52,713 nucleotides of DNA from an uncultured Bacillaceae bacterium (lineage in GTDB: Bacteria; Bacillota; Bacilli; Bacillales; Alkalibacillaceae). Where the stretch lies: contig CALKAL010000066.1 in NCBI GenBank assembly GCA_937983065.1, positions 1-52,713 on the forward strand. The letters run 5' to 3'. The stretch's first letter is position 1. Each line of letters begins with the position of its first letter. The notes under the pieces were generated by a model, which saw only the letters and a list, made by a program, of their open reading frames with translations, ran no database searches and was not told the origin of the DNA. Below are positions 41,191-50,305 of this stretch, one piece after another. The translations under genes were made by a program, and so were the position numbers.

Positions 41191-41820
41191 TTAGTTTAAA
41201 AATGGATTGAGTTCTTTTTCATCTTTAACCGTTGTTTCTGGTCCATGCCCTGGAAAGCAAATCGTATTTTCAGGTAAAGTGAGTATTTTTTCCTGTATGC
41301 TTTTAATTAATTCATCATGATTTCCAAAAGGTAAATCCGTCCTTCCAATCGATCGATGAAACAATGTATCACCTGCAATGAGTATCCCAGCATCTTGAAA
41401 ATAAAAAGAGAGACTTCCTGGAGAGTGTCCAGGCGTATGTAAAACGCTAAGCTGAAATGATCCGACTGAAAATGGACCTTCCTCAATAAGATGTTCAGGT
41501 GGGTTTGAAGCTGAAATAGGATCCATGATATATCGACCACTTCCATTTAATGATGGATCTGTTAACCAATCCTTTTCTAACTCATGCATATAGACTTCAA
41601 CGTTATAATCTTTTCGTAACGGATCAACAGCACCAATATGATCGAAATGCGCATGGGTTAATAAAATTGCTTCAACATTCAATTTATTATTTTCAATATG
41701 CGCTTTTAAATAGTCGTAATCCCCACCTGGGTCGATAATTAAAGCTGATTTTTCTTTCTCGATAATATAACAATTCGTACTAAGTGGACCGAGTGGTAAA
41801 ACATTTAACTTTAAGTTCAC
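41191..41820 (-). CDS. yqgX: Metallo-beta-lactamase-fold hydrolase YqgX
   Basis: Glyoxalase II-like metallo-hydrolase. The zinc-ligand motif THAHFDHIG, the downstream His in HTPGHSPGS, Asp in IAGDTLF and the terminal His in FPGHGPETT are all present. I take GTG 41820, giving 209 residues, close to B. subtilis YqgX (211). AAGGGGG lies eight bases upstream, and the much longer open frame has no other support. The substrate (possibly a glutathione- or bacillithiol-type thioester) cannot be read from sequence. Confidence 0.9.
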   Translation of the reverse strand: MNLKLNVLPLGPLSTNCYIIEKEKSALIIDPGGDYDYLKAHIENNKLNVEAILLTHAHFDHIGAVDPLRKDYNVEVYMHELEKDWLTDPSLNGSGRYIMDPISASNPPEHLIEEGPFSVGSFQLSVLHTPGHSPGSLSFYFQDAGILIAGDTLFHRSIGRTDLPFGNHDELIKSIQEKILTLPENTICFPGHGPETTVKDEKELNPFLN

Positions 41821-41968
41821 AAAAAGTTCCCCCTTAATATATGTCTTTTTATTAATATGACTCGACAGTTGACCAATTTTTGTATAGAATAAATGATAGT
41901 GAATAATATGGGTACTAATAAATAATGAAACGTTTTTCAACAATGTTATGCAAGGAGGCAAAATTGTC

Positions 41969-42142
41969 ATGGTTTTAGGAATTATTTTATTGTTAGTAGC
42001 AATAATAAGTTTAATTGCAGTGTTTAGAGAAATCAAGCAACGACATGTTTTATCAGTATTATTTGCAGGTGCATCAACCGTAGTTTTCGGCTGGTTTTCA
42101 ATCATGACTATTTTAAGTGAATTATTTCCAGACAAATTTTAA
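41969..42142 (+). CDS. yqgW: DUF2759 small membrane protein YqgW
   Basis: 57-residue protein with two hydrophobic helices (about 2-20 and 33-51), separated by REIKQRHVLS. Size, sequence style and position next to yqgX match the DUF2759 family (YqgW). ATG 41969 follows AAGGAGG by ten bases. The function is unknown. Confidence 0.82.
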   Translation: MVLGIILLLVAIISLIAVFREIKQRHVLSVLFAGASTVVFGWFSIMTILSELFPDKF

Positions 42143-42183
42143 TTAAATCGAAGGCCTCGTTTATCGAAGCCTTCGATTTTTAA
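42143..42183 (+). terminator. Terminator of yqgW
   Basis: Stem AAATCGAAGGC with GCCTTCGATTT, followed by TTAAATTT on the plus strand. Confidence 0.8.
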
Positions 42184-42249
42184 ATTTCAAAATATATTTC
42201 TGAACGGAAAAGAAAATGCAATTAATATTTCTCTACATAATGTTCCCTC

Positions 42250-42290
42250 AAAAAAATGGCCTCGATTCATCCGAGGCCATTTTTTGATAT
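42250..42290 (-). terminator. Terminator of the LtaS-type gene
   Basis: Stem AAAAAATGGCCTCG with CGAGGCCATTTTTT (loop ATTCATC), seven bases after the stop of the minus-strand gene. Confidence 0.8.
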
Positions 42291-42296
42291 TAAACA

Positions 42297-44180
42297 TTAT
42301 TCGTCATCTTGCTCAATTAAAACTTCACCATTATCAAAGTCATAAAAGCGGAACAAGTCGCCGTATACAATTTCATCGGAATACGTTAGCTCTTGTAAAG
42401 ATTTCTCTATTATATCTTCGCAATATAACTCATCAACTTGTTCCATCGTTTTATCATCAAAACACATGCCTGTTGTATAAATATAATCCTCACCGACTAC
42501 TCGCCCATCACGAAAAGCGATAAAATCTTTCTGATCCATAGCGAATAAATCGTTCCCGAAAAATATATCATTTTCATTTTTAATACCTAACATATTCAGT
42601 ACTGTTGGTTTAAAATCGATTTGACCAGATAATTTTGAAATGATTCCACGATGCTCTTCACCTGGTATATGAATAATAAATGGAACCCGCTGTAATTTAA
42701 CTTCATCATACGGCGTAATCTCTTGACCTAAAAATTGTTCCATAGCTGCATTATGATAAGAACTAATTCCGTAGTGATCCCCACCGATGATAAATATTGT
42801 ATCTTCATAAAGCCCAGCATCTTTCATATCATTGAAAAATTGCTCGAGCGCTTCATCGGTATACTTAACTGTTTGAAAATATTGATTTAGTGTCGTTGAA
42901 TTCGAATTAAACTGAGATATAGATGCCTCTTCCTCTGGTAAATCAAACGGAAAATGATTCGTTAAAGTTATAAATTTAGCGTAATACGGTTTATCCAAAT
43001 CCTTTAACATATCAATCGACTGGTTAAAAAATTCTTTATCATTTAATCCCCAGCCAATCTCATCTTCCTTTTCAAATTCATAAGCTGTAACATCAAAAAA
43101 ATGATCATAACCTAATGTTTCATACATTGAATTACGGTTCCAAAAGCTCGCATTGTTCGCATGAAATACGTAAGAAGAATATCCTTTTTCTTCTTTAATA
43201 ATTTTAGGTAAAGCATTGTATTCATTTTGGGCATGGGTAAAGTAAACCGCACTATTCGGTAATGGATATAAACTATTATCTAGTAAAAATTCATGATCAG
43301 AAGTTTTTCCAAGATTCGTCTGATGATAAAAATTATCAAAATAATAGCTATCCTTAATCAATTCATTTAAAAACGGTGTAATCTCCTCACCGTAAAGCTC
43401 TTCATTTATAACAAAGCTTTGAATCGATTCAAGCGCAATATATACGATATTTTTCCCATCAGCAATACCTTCTAAATCATAAAACACTTTTTGCTCTTTA
43501 ACATTTTCTTCAACATATTCTCCAATTTCACTAATTTCAGATCCATCGGCAAAAAGTCGCTTCGATTGTGTCGTTGCGGTAACATACGCATCATATGCAT
43601 GATACGTAAAAATCCCGACATTTTTCACTAAATATTCCCGGTCGAAGCCTCTTTTAAAGAGCATCGGTCGTTCAATCTCCGCTAAAGTTAAGTTTAAAGC
43701 TAACGCAGTAAACGATACCGCTAAAATTTGCCTTTTGAAAACTTTCGTATAATTTTTCACGGTAAAGATTTGCTTTTTCGCAAGGTAGAAAATGATAAAA
43801 ACATCAAGAAACAATAAAATATCCGTTATATTAATTAACGTTGTTATACTTGAACCTAAGTCTGTAAAATTCGTTACTTGATATAATTGCGGTAAAGTAA
43901 CAAAATCTGTAAAGCTACGATAATAGACTAGATTAGCGTATAAGATACCACTTAATATAATTGAAGTATATTTGATAAATTTTATTTGTCGTTCGCTTTT
44001 TATCCAAACGGCAATGGAAAAGATTAATAAACTAACGGCAAATGCGTTAATTAACAAAATAATTTCCTGAAAAGCCGATTCAATTGATAGATTAAAATAA
44101 AACCGGTATACAATATATGTCTTAATACCAATTAAAATGGCTGCAATTAAAAATAACGGTATTTGTCTAATACGAGACAT
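42297..44180 (-). CDS. yqgS: LtaS-type lipoteichoic acid synthase / sulfatase YqgS
   Basis: Polyglycerol-phosphate polymerase or primase family enzyme. Five membrane helices occupy about residues 1-190. The extracellular sulfatase-fold domain follows, with metal site IALESIQSF and the nucleophile Thr in LGKTSDHEFLL. Metal and substrate residues lie in NHFPF and IIGGDHYGIS. I take ATG 44180 (627 residues), six bases after GGGGGAG. Position beside yqgQ and gluP points to YqgS, one of the LtaS paralogues of B. subtilis. Which paralogue makes the main polymer cannot be decided here. Confidence 0.92.
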   Translation of the reverse strand: MSRIRQIPLFLIAAILIGIKTYIVYRFYFNLSIESAFQEIILLINAFAVSLLIFSIAVWIKSERQIKFIKYTSIILSGILYANLVYYRSFTDFVTLPQLYQVTNFTDLGSSITTLINITDILLFLDVFIIFYLAKKQIFTVKNYTKVFKRQILAVSFTALALNLTLAEIERPMLFKRGFDREYLVKNVGIFTYHAYDAYVTATTQSKRLFADGSEISEIGEYVEENVKEQKVFYDLEGIADGKNIVYIALESIQSFVINEELYGEEITPFLNELIKDSYYFDNFYHQTNLGKTSDHEFLLDNSLYPLPNSAVYFTHAQNEYNALPKIIKEEKGYSSYVFHANNASFWNRNSMYETLGYDHFFDVTAYEFEKEDEIGWGLNDKEFFNQSIDMLKDLDKPYYAKFITLTNHFPFDLPEEEASISQFNSNSTTLNQYFQTVKYTDEALEQFFNDMKDAGLYEDTIFIIGGDHYGISSYHNAAMEQFLGQEITPYDEVKLQRVPFIIHIPGEEHRGIISKLSGQIDFKPTVLNMLGIKNENDIFFGNDLFAMDQKDFIAFRDGRVVGEDYIYTTGMCFDDKTMEQVDELYCEDIIEKSLQELTYSDEIVYGDLFRFYDFDNGEVLIEQDDE

Positions 44181-44262
44181 ATAAAACTCCCCCATCAAGT
44201 ATTTCCTCTAGTTGATTAGACGTTTGAGCATTAAAAAAGTTTCAAAAATTAACATACCCTTT

Positions 44263-44291
44263 ATATTACTCTTTTAAACCTCATTTGACAA
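44263..44291 (-). promoter_or_regulatory. SigA promoter of the LtaS-type gene
   Basis: Minus-strand TTGTCA (44286-44291) and TAATAT (44263-44268) with a 17-base spacer, in the 119-bp gap after yqgQ. Confidence 0.6.
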
Positions 44292-44299
44292 TACCTTAA

Positions 44300-44488
44300 T
44301 CACAATCTATTTTTCTCTTTATTTATAATCATTAACCCTTTTAAATATTGATCCTTCGTAATTAATTGATTTTGAAATAACGCTTTTAACTCATCTTCTA
44401 TTAAATCTAATTCAGCTTTTTTATCCCCAACGTAGATGATTGTACCAAATCGTTTTAAAAGTTGATTTACATCGTATAAATCCTTCAA
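44300..44488 (-). CDS. yqgQ: DUF910 family protein YqgQ
   Basis: Small soluble helical protein: MKDLYDVNQLLKRFGTIIY then VGDKKAELDLIEDELKALFQN fits the YqgQ (DUF910) family. I take TTG 44488 (62 residues) because AAAAGGTGA sits five bases before it; the GTG at 44497 overlaps that site. It lies five bases after the gluP stop. The function is unknown, though it is regularly linked to gluP. Confidence 0.87.
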   Translation of the reverse strand: MKDLYDVNQLLKRFGTIIYVGDKKAELDLIEDELKALFQNQLITKDQYLKGLMIINKEKNRL

Positions 44489-44493
44489 GTTGA

Positions 44494-46050
44494 TCACCTT
44501 TTATTTAAATTTTCCAACCGTTCATAAAGTGGGCGATAAAATTCCTCATCTGGATCGAGTTCTACCGCTTTTTGGACGTATTCCCAAGCAGCGTCTATTT
44601 CATTTTCTTGCATGAATAGTACCCCTAAATTATAGTATGCCTCTGCAAATTCGTCGTTTATTTCAATTGCATTAAGTAAATCTGACGTTGCCTTTTCAAT
44701 ATCATCGTATTCAATATAAACTAATGAACGATAGAAATATAGAAATTCATGCTCCTCACCTGATTCAATCGGTTCAGTTAATAGCTCTAATGCCTTATCA
44801 AAATTCCCTTCATCGATTTGGTGTTGGGCAATAGCAGCTACTGTTGCTGGATCGACGGACGTATACGCACGATTCGTTCCATAAACAACCATCGTTATCA
44901 TGACGGTTAATAATAAAATGAGCGTTGCAATTTGTTTAAATCGCTCTTTCTTTTTCGGTAAATGAATGACTTGAGCAGCTAAAAAGCCACCAATTAATCC
45001 ACCGATATGAGCACCATTATCTATTTGAGGAACTGTTAAACCAAAAACAATATTAATTCCGATAATAATTAATAAATTAGCTCCGATTGTTTGAAAGAAC
45101 AGTCGTTTATAATGCAAGCCGAAAAATAATAAAGCACCGAACAAGCCGAAAATAGCACCCGAAGCGCCTGCTGCTACGGCACTATTCGTTGCAAAGCTTG
45201 CTATTCCGCCAAATATACCAGCAGTAAAATAAATAAATAAAAACCGTTTAGATCCATATATCCGCTCTGTTATTTCTCCTAAAAAATAGAGAGCAAGCAT
45301 GTTCATAAGGAGATGGAAAAAACCGATATGTAAAAACATCGACGTAATAATACGCCACCATTCCCCATCAGCAATACCTTGATTGAATTTAGCACCCCAA
45401 TCAATGAGATGTAAAATATTCGTACTATCTCCATTCGACTCTAACAAAATAAATATAATTATATTAATAGCGATTAATAAGAAAGTAAATCTAATTTTTC
45501 CAAAATGAAATACTTCTTTAAATTCCCTTTCTCTAGCCCGCTCTGTTTGCACAATTTTCTGTTCTAAATATAATGTTTGTCTTTCTTGTTCTTCTAATGA
45601 TGGAAGGGTTTCAAATAAAGGGATAGGTGATTTAACCTTTGTTTCATTTGATAGTCTTAATAATTCATCATTTCTCCCATCTTCATCAAAAAAGTATACC
45701 GTTAAGGTCGAATTTTTTTTATTTTTCCTAATGGGAACCGTTCTTTTTAAATGCTCCCAATCATCTACAGGAGCAAGATCAGAAATAAAAACAAAATGGA
45801 AGTGGGTCTCACTTCCTCGGAATAACTGATTTTGTTGAATTAAAGAAGCCATTCTTTGTTCTACATCTAGCTTTAAATGATTTGACCAATCAAAGGTTTT
45901 CCGTTTTAAACGAACGATATGATTCACCTTTGAGTCATATTTATGAAGGATGAATTCTTCTTGATCCGTGGAAAAATAAATGATATTAAACTGATTTTGG
46001 ATTAAATAGTCAATAGTTCGATAAAACGTATACTGTTCAGTAACAAACAA
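44494..46050 (-). CDS. gluP: Rhomboid protease GluP (YqgP)
   Basis: Intramembrane serine protease; in B. subtilis it cleaves membrane substrates such as the MgtE transporter together with FtsH. The N-terminal cytosolic domain is about 170 residues. The rhomboid core has the HIGFFHLLMNMLALYFLG segment, the nucleophile Ser in GASGAIFGL and the catalytic His in NGAHIGGLIGGF. A tail of tetratricopeptide-like repeats follows (AEAYYNLGVLFMQENEIDAAW). I take TTG 46050 (518 residues), nine bases after GGGAG; the TTG at 46059 overlaps that site. Confidence 0.93.
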   Translation of the reverse strand: MFVTEQYTFYRTIDYLIQNQFNIIYFSTDQEEFILHKYDSKVNHIVRLKRKTFDWSNHLKLDVEQRMASLIQQNQLFRGSETHFHFVFISDLAPVDDWEHLKRTVPIRKNKKNSTLTVYFFDEDGRNDELLRLSNETKVKSPIPLFETLPSLEEQERQTLYLEQKIVQTERAREREFKEVFHFGKIRFTFLLIAINIIIFILLESNGDSTNILHLIDWGAKFNQGIADGEWWRIITSMFLHIGFFHLLMNMLALYFLGEITERIYGSKRFLFIYFTAGIFGGIASFATNSAVAAGASGAIFGLFGALLFFGLHYKRLFFQTIGANLLIIIGINIVFGLTVPQIDNGAHIGGLIGGFLAAQVIHLPKKKERFKQIATLILLLTVMITMVVYGTNRAYTSVDPATVAAIAQHQIDEGNFDKALELLTEPIESGEEHEFLYFYRSLVYIEYDDIEKATSDLLNAIEINDEFAEAYYNLGVLFMQENEIDAAWEYVQKAVELDPDEEFYRPLYERLENLNKR

Positions 46051-46106
46051 AAAAAACAACTCCCTATTTTTAAAAAACGAATCATATCAATAAATGATAT
46101 AAATAG

Positions 46107-46706
46107 TTAATCCGTTATGACATTCGCTATTTCCGTATAATTCATATTTGAATGAAGCTTATTTTCACCTAATTGGATACGTCGGCTATATCCGTTTTGT
46201 TCTAAAAATTGATTAAATTGTTCCGCGTTATCTACAATGTTATTTTCATACAATATTTGAGAAATATCAATCGATGTCATGCCGCGAGAAATCGTTAAGG
46301 TAAAATCTATTCGATCATCCTCTTCGATTTCATCCTCCCCTTCATTTTCCTCATCAGTTTCACTATCCATTGATTCTTCCTCTTCTGTTTCTTCAAAACT
46401 TGATTCACCATTCGATTCTTCAATTGGAAGATTAGTTTGAGCAAGTTCGTCTTTTAAGTTATCTATTTGTTGCTCCATCACGATAATTTCCTGCTTTAAT
46501 GAGTCATTCTCATCTAACGTTTGATTATAATCACTTGATAATACAACGGTATAACCTTCTTCTTCTAATAAGTCTCTTGCATCCGCTTCATTTAATTCAG
46601 CAACTTCCACTGTTTCGTCATTGTTCGTATGTATAAAATAAACAACAGCTAGTATGGTCGTTGATATAATGATGCCTAGGGCAAATGATTGTATTACGGT
46701 ACGCAT
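46107..46706 (-). CDS. Membrane-anchored protein with YceG/MltG-like N-terminal domain
   Basis: 199-residue protein: an N-terminal helix (SFALGIIISTTILAVVYFI), a short coiled coil (about 65-90), then a very acidic Glu/Asp/Ser-rich linker (about 95-130). The C-terminal domain reads FTLTISRGMTSIDISQILYENNIVDN, ending in GENKLHSNMNYTEIANVI. That domain resembles the LysM-like front part of the endolytic transglycosylase MltG. The MltG catalytic domain is absent, so it is more likely a cell-wall-binding or regulatory protein. It sits upstream of gluP and downstream of another unknown membrane protein. Confidence 0.7.
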   Translation of the reverse strand: MRTVIQSFALGIIISTTILAVVYFIHTNNDETVEVAELNEADARDLLEEEGYTVVLSSDYNQTLDENDSLKQEIIVMEQQIDNLKDELAQTNLPIEESNGESSFEETEEEESMDSETDEENEGEDEIEEDDRIDFTLTISRGMTSIDISQILYENNIVDNAEQFNQFLEQNGYSRRIQLGENKLHSNMNYTEIANVITD

Positions 46707-46733
46707 GTAGCTCTTCCCTTCTTACATTACAAA

Positions 46734-47111
46734 CTAAAATTTATCTTTAATCATATCAATAATATCTGCTTCACTAATTCCAACCATCTCTTCAATATCT
46801 TTTGGTGAATAACCGTTACGATGTAATTCCTCGATTCGATTAATAATAGAACTCTCTTTTTGTCTGACTGTTTGATGAACATCAGCAGAGTCATCACTTT
46901 TTTCAATGGATGAATAGAAATCCGCTTGGTCGGTTAACAATTCTTCTTCTAATACTTTAATTTTATTTTTCATAATGTATCGGTCCTGCAATGTTGAAAT
47001 TGATAACTGCTCGATTTGTTCCTCAAGTTCATCGAAACGATTATTAATGAAAAATGAAATCGTAAACAGAGCAATTCCAATGATTAATAATGTTATGATG
47101 GTGTAGATCAT
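46734..47111 (-). CDS. Hypothetical membrane-anchored coiled-coil protein
   Basis: I recognise no named family. It has 125 residues: an N-terminal membrane helix (IYTIITLLIIGIALFTISFFI), a coiled coil of about 35-60 residues rich in Glu and Lys, and a polar linker. The C-terminal helix-turn-helix-like motif reads NRIEELHRNGYSPKDIEEMVGISEADIIDMI, which resembles the end of resolvase or transposase-type DNA-binding domains. ATG 47111 follows AGGGGTG. It lies 27 bases upstream of the MltG-like gene and is probably co-transcribed with it. Confidence 0.7.
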   Translation of the reverse strand: MIYTIITLLIIGIALFTISFFINNRFDELEEQIEQLSISTLQDRYIMKNKIKVLEEELLTDQADFYSSIEKSDDSADVHQTVRQKESSIINRIEELHRNGYSPKDIEEMVGISEADIIDMIKDKF

Positions 47112-47252
47112 CTTTTCACCCCTACTCGTATTACTATAATAAGTTTACCATTATCGTCAAAGAAAAAGAATGACTTTGATGACTAATATGTTAAGTTAAG
47201 AAAATAATAATAACAGATTCAATATTTTAATTTAGCAAATTCCCTTTCAATC

Positions 47253-47281
47253 TTGAATAATATATTCGCTTTTGGTATGAT
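47253..47281 (+). promoter_or_regulatory. SigA promoter of rpmG
   Basis: TTGAAT (47253-47258) and TATGAT (47276-47281) with a 17-base spacer, 44 bases before the rpmG ATG. Confidence 0.65.
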
Positions 47282-47325
47282 AATGGAGTCAAAGTTGGAA
47301 TGTATGCAGAAATGGAGGGAATAAC

Positions 47326-47475
47326 ATGCGTGAACAAGTCACTTTAGCATGTACAGAATGTGGTGAACGTAATTATATTACGACTAAAAATAAACGTAAT
47401 AATCCAGATCGTCTTGAGTTCAACAAATATTGTTCAAGAGATAAAAAACATACGCTACACCGTGAAACGAAATAA
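47326..47475 (+). CDS. rpmG: Ribosomal protein L33 (bL33)
   Basis: 49-residue large-subunit protein: MREQVTLACTECGERNYIT through LEFNKYCSRDKKHTLHRETK. ATG 47326 follows GGAGGGA. The first zinc pair (CTEC) is kept, but the second is reduced to a single Cys (YCSRD), as in one of the B. subtilis L33 paralogues. This suggests weak or no zinc binding. The neighbouring yqgN and the short terminator follow the conserved order. Confidence 0.96.
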   Translation: MREQVTLACTECGERNYITTKNKRNNPDRLEFNKYCSRDKKHTLHRETK

Positions 47476-47506
47476 AAACAGTAGGAATATGCCTGCTGTT
47501 TTTTTC
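47475..47506 (+). terminator. Terminator of rpmG
   Basis: Stem AACAGTAGG with CCTGCTGTT (one G-T pair), loop AATATG, followed by TTTTT. Confidence 0.7.
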
Positions 47507-47521
47507 ATAGGGGGCTAACGG

Positions 47522-48103
47522 ATGTATAAACGAACTTTTCGATTATTAAGTAAGCGACTTTTAACGCATATTTCTAATGAACAGAAAAAACAAAGCGTTT
47601 CTTTAATTATGGAAAAGTTAATTCATACAAAAATGTGGAATGATGCCGAGACAATCGCCTTAACCATTGCGAGAGAAATCGAGCTTGAGACGAAGCCAAT
47701 TATTGAAGAAGCGTGGAAGCAAGGGAAAACCGTTGTAATTCCTAAATGTTATCCGAAAAATAATTATGAGATGAAGTTTTTTCAATTCACAAACGTAAAA
47801 GAATTAGAAAATGTTTATCTTGATTTATATGAACCAACTGAAGATATTAGTAAGCTTATTCAAAAGAATGAGATTGATTTAATTGTCGTTCCTGGCCTCC
47901 TATTTGATCAAAGGGGATACCGAATTGGTTACGGTGGAGGGTATTACGATAGGTATTTGAAAGATTTTTTGAACAACAAAATATCAATCGCGATGGAGGA
48001 GCAAGTTGTTCAATTCCTACCTTATGACGATTATGATATACCTGTAGATGCTATTATAACTGATGAAAAAATATATAAAACAAATGCTGGATACCAATCA
48101 TAA
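47522..48103 (+). CDS. yqgN: 5-formyltetrahydrofolate cyclo-ligase (YqgN)
   Basis: ATP-dependent conversion of 5-formyl- to 5,10-methenyl-tetrahydrofolate. The family motifs are LIVVPGLLFDQRGYRIGYGGGYYDRYL (about 120-146, split here) and the N-terminal RTFRLLSKRLLTHIS. The C-terminal IPVDAIITDEKI is typical. It has 193 residues. ATG 47522 follows AGGGGGC. It complements folD and the glycine cleavage system of this window in one-carbon metabolism. Confidence 0.93.
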   Translation: MYKRTFRLLSKRLLTHISNEQKKQSVSLIMEKLIHTKMWNDAETIALTIAREIELETKPIIEEAWKQGKTVVIPKCYPKNNYEMKFFQFTNVKELENVYLDLYEPTEDISKLIQKNEIDLIVVPGLLFDQRGYRIGYGGGYYDRYLKDFLNNKISIAMEEQVVQFLPYDDYDIPVDAIITDEKIYKTNAGYQS

Positions 48104-48124
48104 ACAGATATCCAGCATTTTTAT
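48081..48124 (+). terminator. Bidirectional terminator at the yqgN-pbpA junction
   Basis: Stem AAATGCTGGATA (from about 48083) with TATCCAGCATTT, ending in TTATATT. The left arm is inside the yqgN coding region and the stop codon lies in the loop. Confidence 0.75.
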
Positions 48125-48125
48125 A

Positions 48126-50252
48126 TTATTCTTCTTCATTTTCTTCTAAATTATCTTCTTCGGCCATTTCCTCTTCTTCATTGACATCTTCATCGACTTG
48201 CTCACCATTAGTATTACCCATTTGACGTTGCTCTTTTAATTTAAAATATTCATCTAAAATTCGTCTTCCCATATGCAAGTTGACGTTGTATTGACCAGTT
48301 ACAATGCCCGTATGTGGGACAACGATCGCAAAGGCTACTTCTGGTTCGTCAGCAGGGGCATACCCGACTAACGTTAAGTTTTGAACCGTATATACCGTAT
48401 CGCCGACTCTTATTTTTTCTTCTGCTGTTCCAGTTTTCCCAGCAGGATTATACGGTGCATCTCCGAAAACACCGACACCCGTACCACCTTGAGATTGAAA
48501 TACTTGACGAAAACCTTCTTGAACTCGTTCAATGAGATGATCTGGCATATCAATTCGGTTTAAGACGACGGGCTCATTCGCTTTGTATAGAGGTCCTAAT
48601 TCCTCTGAGTTAATTGGCTCATGGATTTGTTTAACTAAATTTGGCTTAAGACGATATCCCCCATTTGCAATCGTCGATACGTATTGGGCTAATTGTAATG
48701 TCGTATAAGTTTCATACTGACCGATAGCAAAGTCCATTGCTAAACCAGGAATATGCGCGTCTCCGCGAAAACCTGTTGCTTCATATGGAAAATCTAGCCC
48801 CGTTTCAACACCTAAACCAAACTGACTAAAGTAATTTCTTAGCTCGTAATAGCCTTGAATATTATAAATCGGTCGAATGTCTCGATAATAATTATATTCT
48901 CCACCCATTCTAAGAGCGATAAAGAACATATAAACGTTAGATGATCGTCTTAAAGCATCTAAATCATTCACAGATCCTAAATTTGTCCATGACCCTTTAG
49001 GCTCTGTGCCATAAATGTGTAATGTACGGTCATTCATCCGTTCACCAGCAGAAATAACCCCCGATTCATAACCTGCTAATACCGTTGCACCCTTAACGGT
49101 AGATCCTGGTAAGTGAGCGTCGTAAATTGTTTTTAAAGCATTATTTGTAAATGTTTCATCTTCAGGGTCATACGTTTGCCCTGAGATAGCTAGTATATCT
49201 CCCGTGTTCGGGTCCATAACGACGGCCATCGCATCTCGCATGAACCGATTTTGATTCGGGAATTGATTAATTGCTGCGAGTAACTCTTCTCTTAAAATTT
49301 GGTCGACTATCTCTTGAAACTCCATATCCGTCGTTAACAACAGATCTTTACCACGTTGGCCATTTCTTATGACCTCACTACTAATGACTTCGCCACTCGT
49401 ATTTGTCACATGATGTCTAACTTCTTTTTGACCTTGTAAAAAGAGTTCATACTGCTCTTCTAATCCACTCGTTCCTACACGATCATTTCGGTTATAGTTT
49501 CGCATTAAATAATATTGCATCTCTTCATAAGGAATCCCTTGTCTAGCGCTACTCACATTACCTATAAAGGATGCAAAAGAATTGTCAATTAAGCTTTCTC
49601 GGTCCCAATCAACAGTGACATTAATCCCAGGAAGCTCATGTAAATTTTCTGCTAAAATCGCATATTCTTCTTTAGAAATATCATCATTTTTAATGACATG
49701 TGGTGTTAATTCATAAGCTTGATCCAGTTCACGTTTAATTGCGATAACTTTTTGCTCTTCTTCATTAATTTTATTTAAGTCGTCTTCTGTTATCCTTTCG
49801 AGTACTAATTGATATTGTTCATTATTATTTAATTCGGTCTTTTCTTCATCAGTGAGTCTGTCATAATATTTATCTCGATCTTTCAAAAGTAAATAATCTT
49901 TTTTATCCCTTTCAGTGACCGAGTTCGTATTCATATCCATATAGTGAATGAGCTTCTCGGCTAATTCAAGGTTATCTGTAGGTTGCACGTTTCTTTTTGG
50001 TGTATAAGTAATCGCAAATAATGATGTATTATCAACAATTAATTCGCCATTACGATCATACATTTTCCCTCTCGGAGCAGACGTTCTCGATGTGACTTGA
50101 TCCGTTCGTTCAATCTCCTCTTGGGCATCTTCACCATATAAGATTTGTACAACTCCTAATTGTAAAATAAGTAAAGAAAACAATAAAAATATAACAAAAA
50201 ATAATACATTCAATCGAAGAGGTAAATGGGAATGTTGGTTTTTTTTCTTCAT
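48126..50252 (-). CDS. pbpA: Class B penicillin-binding protein (PBP2A type)
   Basis: Monofunctional transpeptidase for side-wall peptidoglycan. An N-terminal anchor (about 14-36) is followed by the dimerisation domain (about 55-330, including TSRTSAPRGKMYDRNGELI). The transpeptidase domain has the nucleophile Ser in PGSTVKG, the second motif SSNVYM and the third KTGTAEE. The C-terminal ~30 residues are almost all acidic (Glu, Asp, Asn). I take ATG 50252 (708 residues), behind AAAGGGAG. In B. subtilis pbpA lies beside yqgE and sodA, as here, and acts in elongation and spore outgrowth. Confidence 0.95.
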   Translation of the reverse strand: MKKKNQHSHLPLRLNVLFFVIFLLFSLLILQLGVVQILYGEDAQEEIERTDQVTSRTSAPRGKMYDRNGELIVDNTSLFAITYTPKRNVQPTDNLELAEKLIHYMDMNTNSVTERDKKDYLLLKDRDKYYDRLTDEEKTELNNNEQYQLVLERITEDDLNKINEEEQKVIAIKRELDQAYELTPHVIKNDDISKEEYAILAENLHELPGINVTVDWDRESLIDNSFASFIGNVSSARQGIPYEEMQYYLMRNYNRNDRVGTSGLEEQYELFLQGQKEVRHHVTNTSGEVISSEVIRNGQRGKDLLLTTDMEFQEIVDQILREELLAAINQFPNQNRFMRDAMAVVMDPNTGDILAISGQTYDPEDETFTNNALKTIYDAHLPGSTVKGATVLAGYESGVISAGERMNDRTLHIYGTEPKGSWTNLGSVNDLDALRRSSNVYMFFIALRMGGEYNYYRDIRPIYNIQGYYELRNYFSQFGLGVETGLDFPYEATGFRGDAHIPGLAMDFAIGQYETYTTLQLAQYVSTIANGGYRLKPNLVKQIHEPINSEELGPLYKANEPVVLNRIDMPDHLIERVQEGFRQVFQSQGGTGVGVFGDAPYNPAGKTGTAEEKIRVGDTVYTVQNLTLVGYAPADEPEVAFAIVVPHTGIVTGQYNVNLHMGRRILDEYFKLKEQRQMGNTNGEQVDEDVNEEEEMAEEDNLEENEEE

Positions 50253-50305
50253 TAGACTCTCCCTTTCCACTACCTCATATTATAACACCTCAGCTTTAAA
50301 TTGTG

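Noticed and set aside
41821..42135. Long N-terminal extension of the metallo-hydrolase
   Set aside because: The extension is low-quality sequence overlapping the opposite-strand yqgW. A GTG with a strong ribosome site gives the standard family length.
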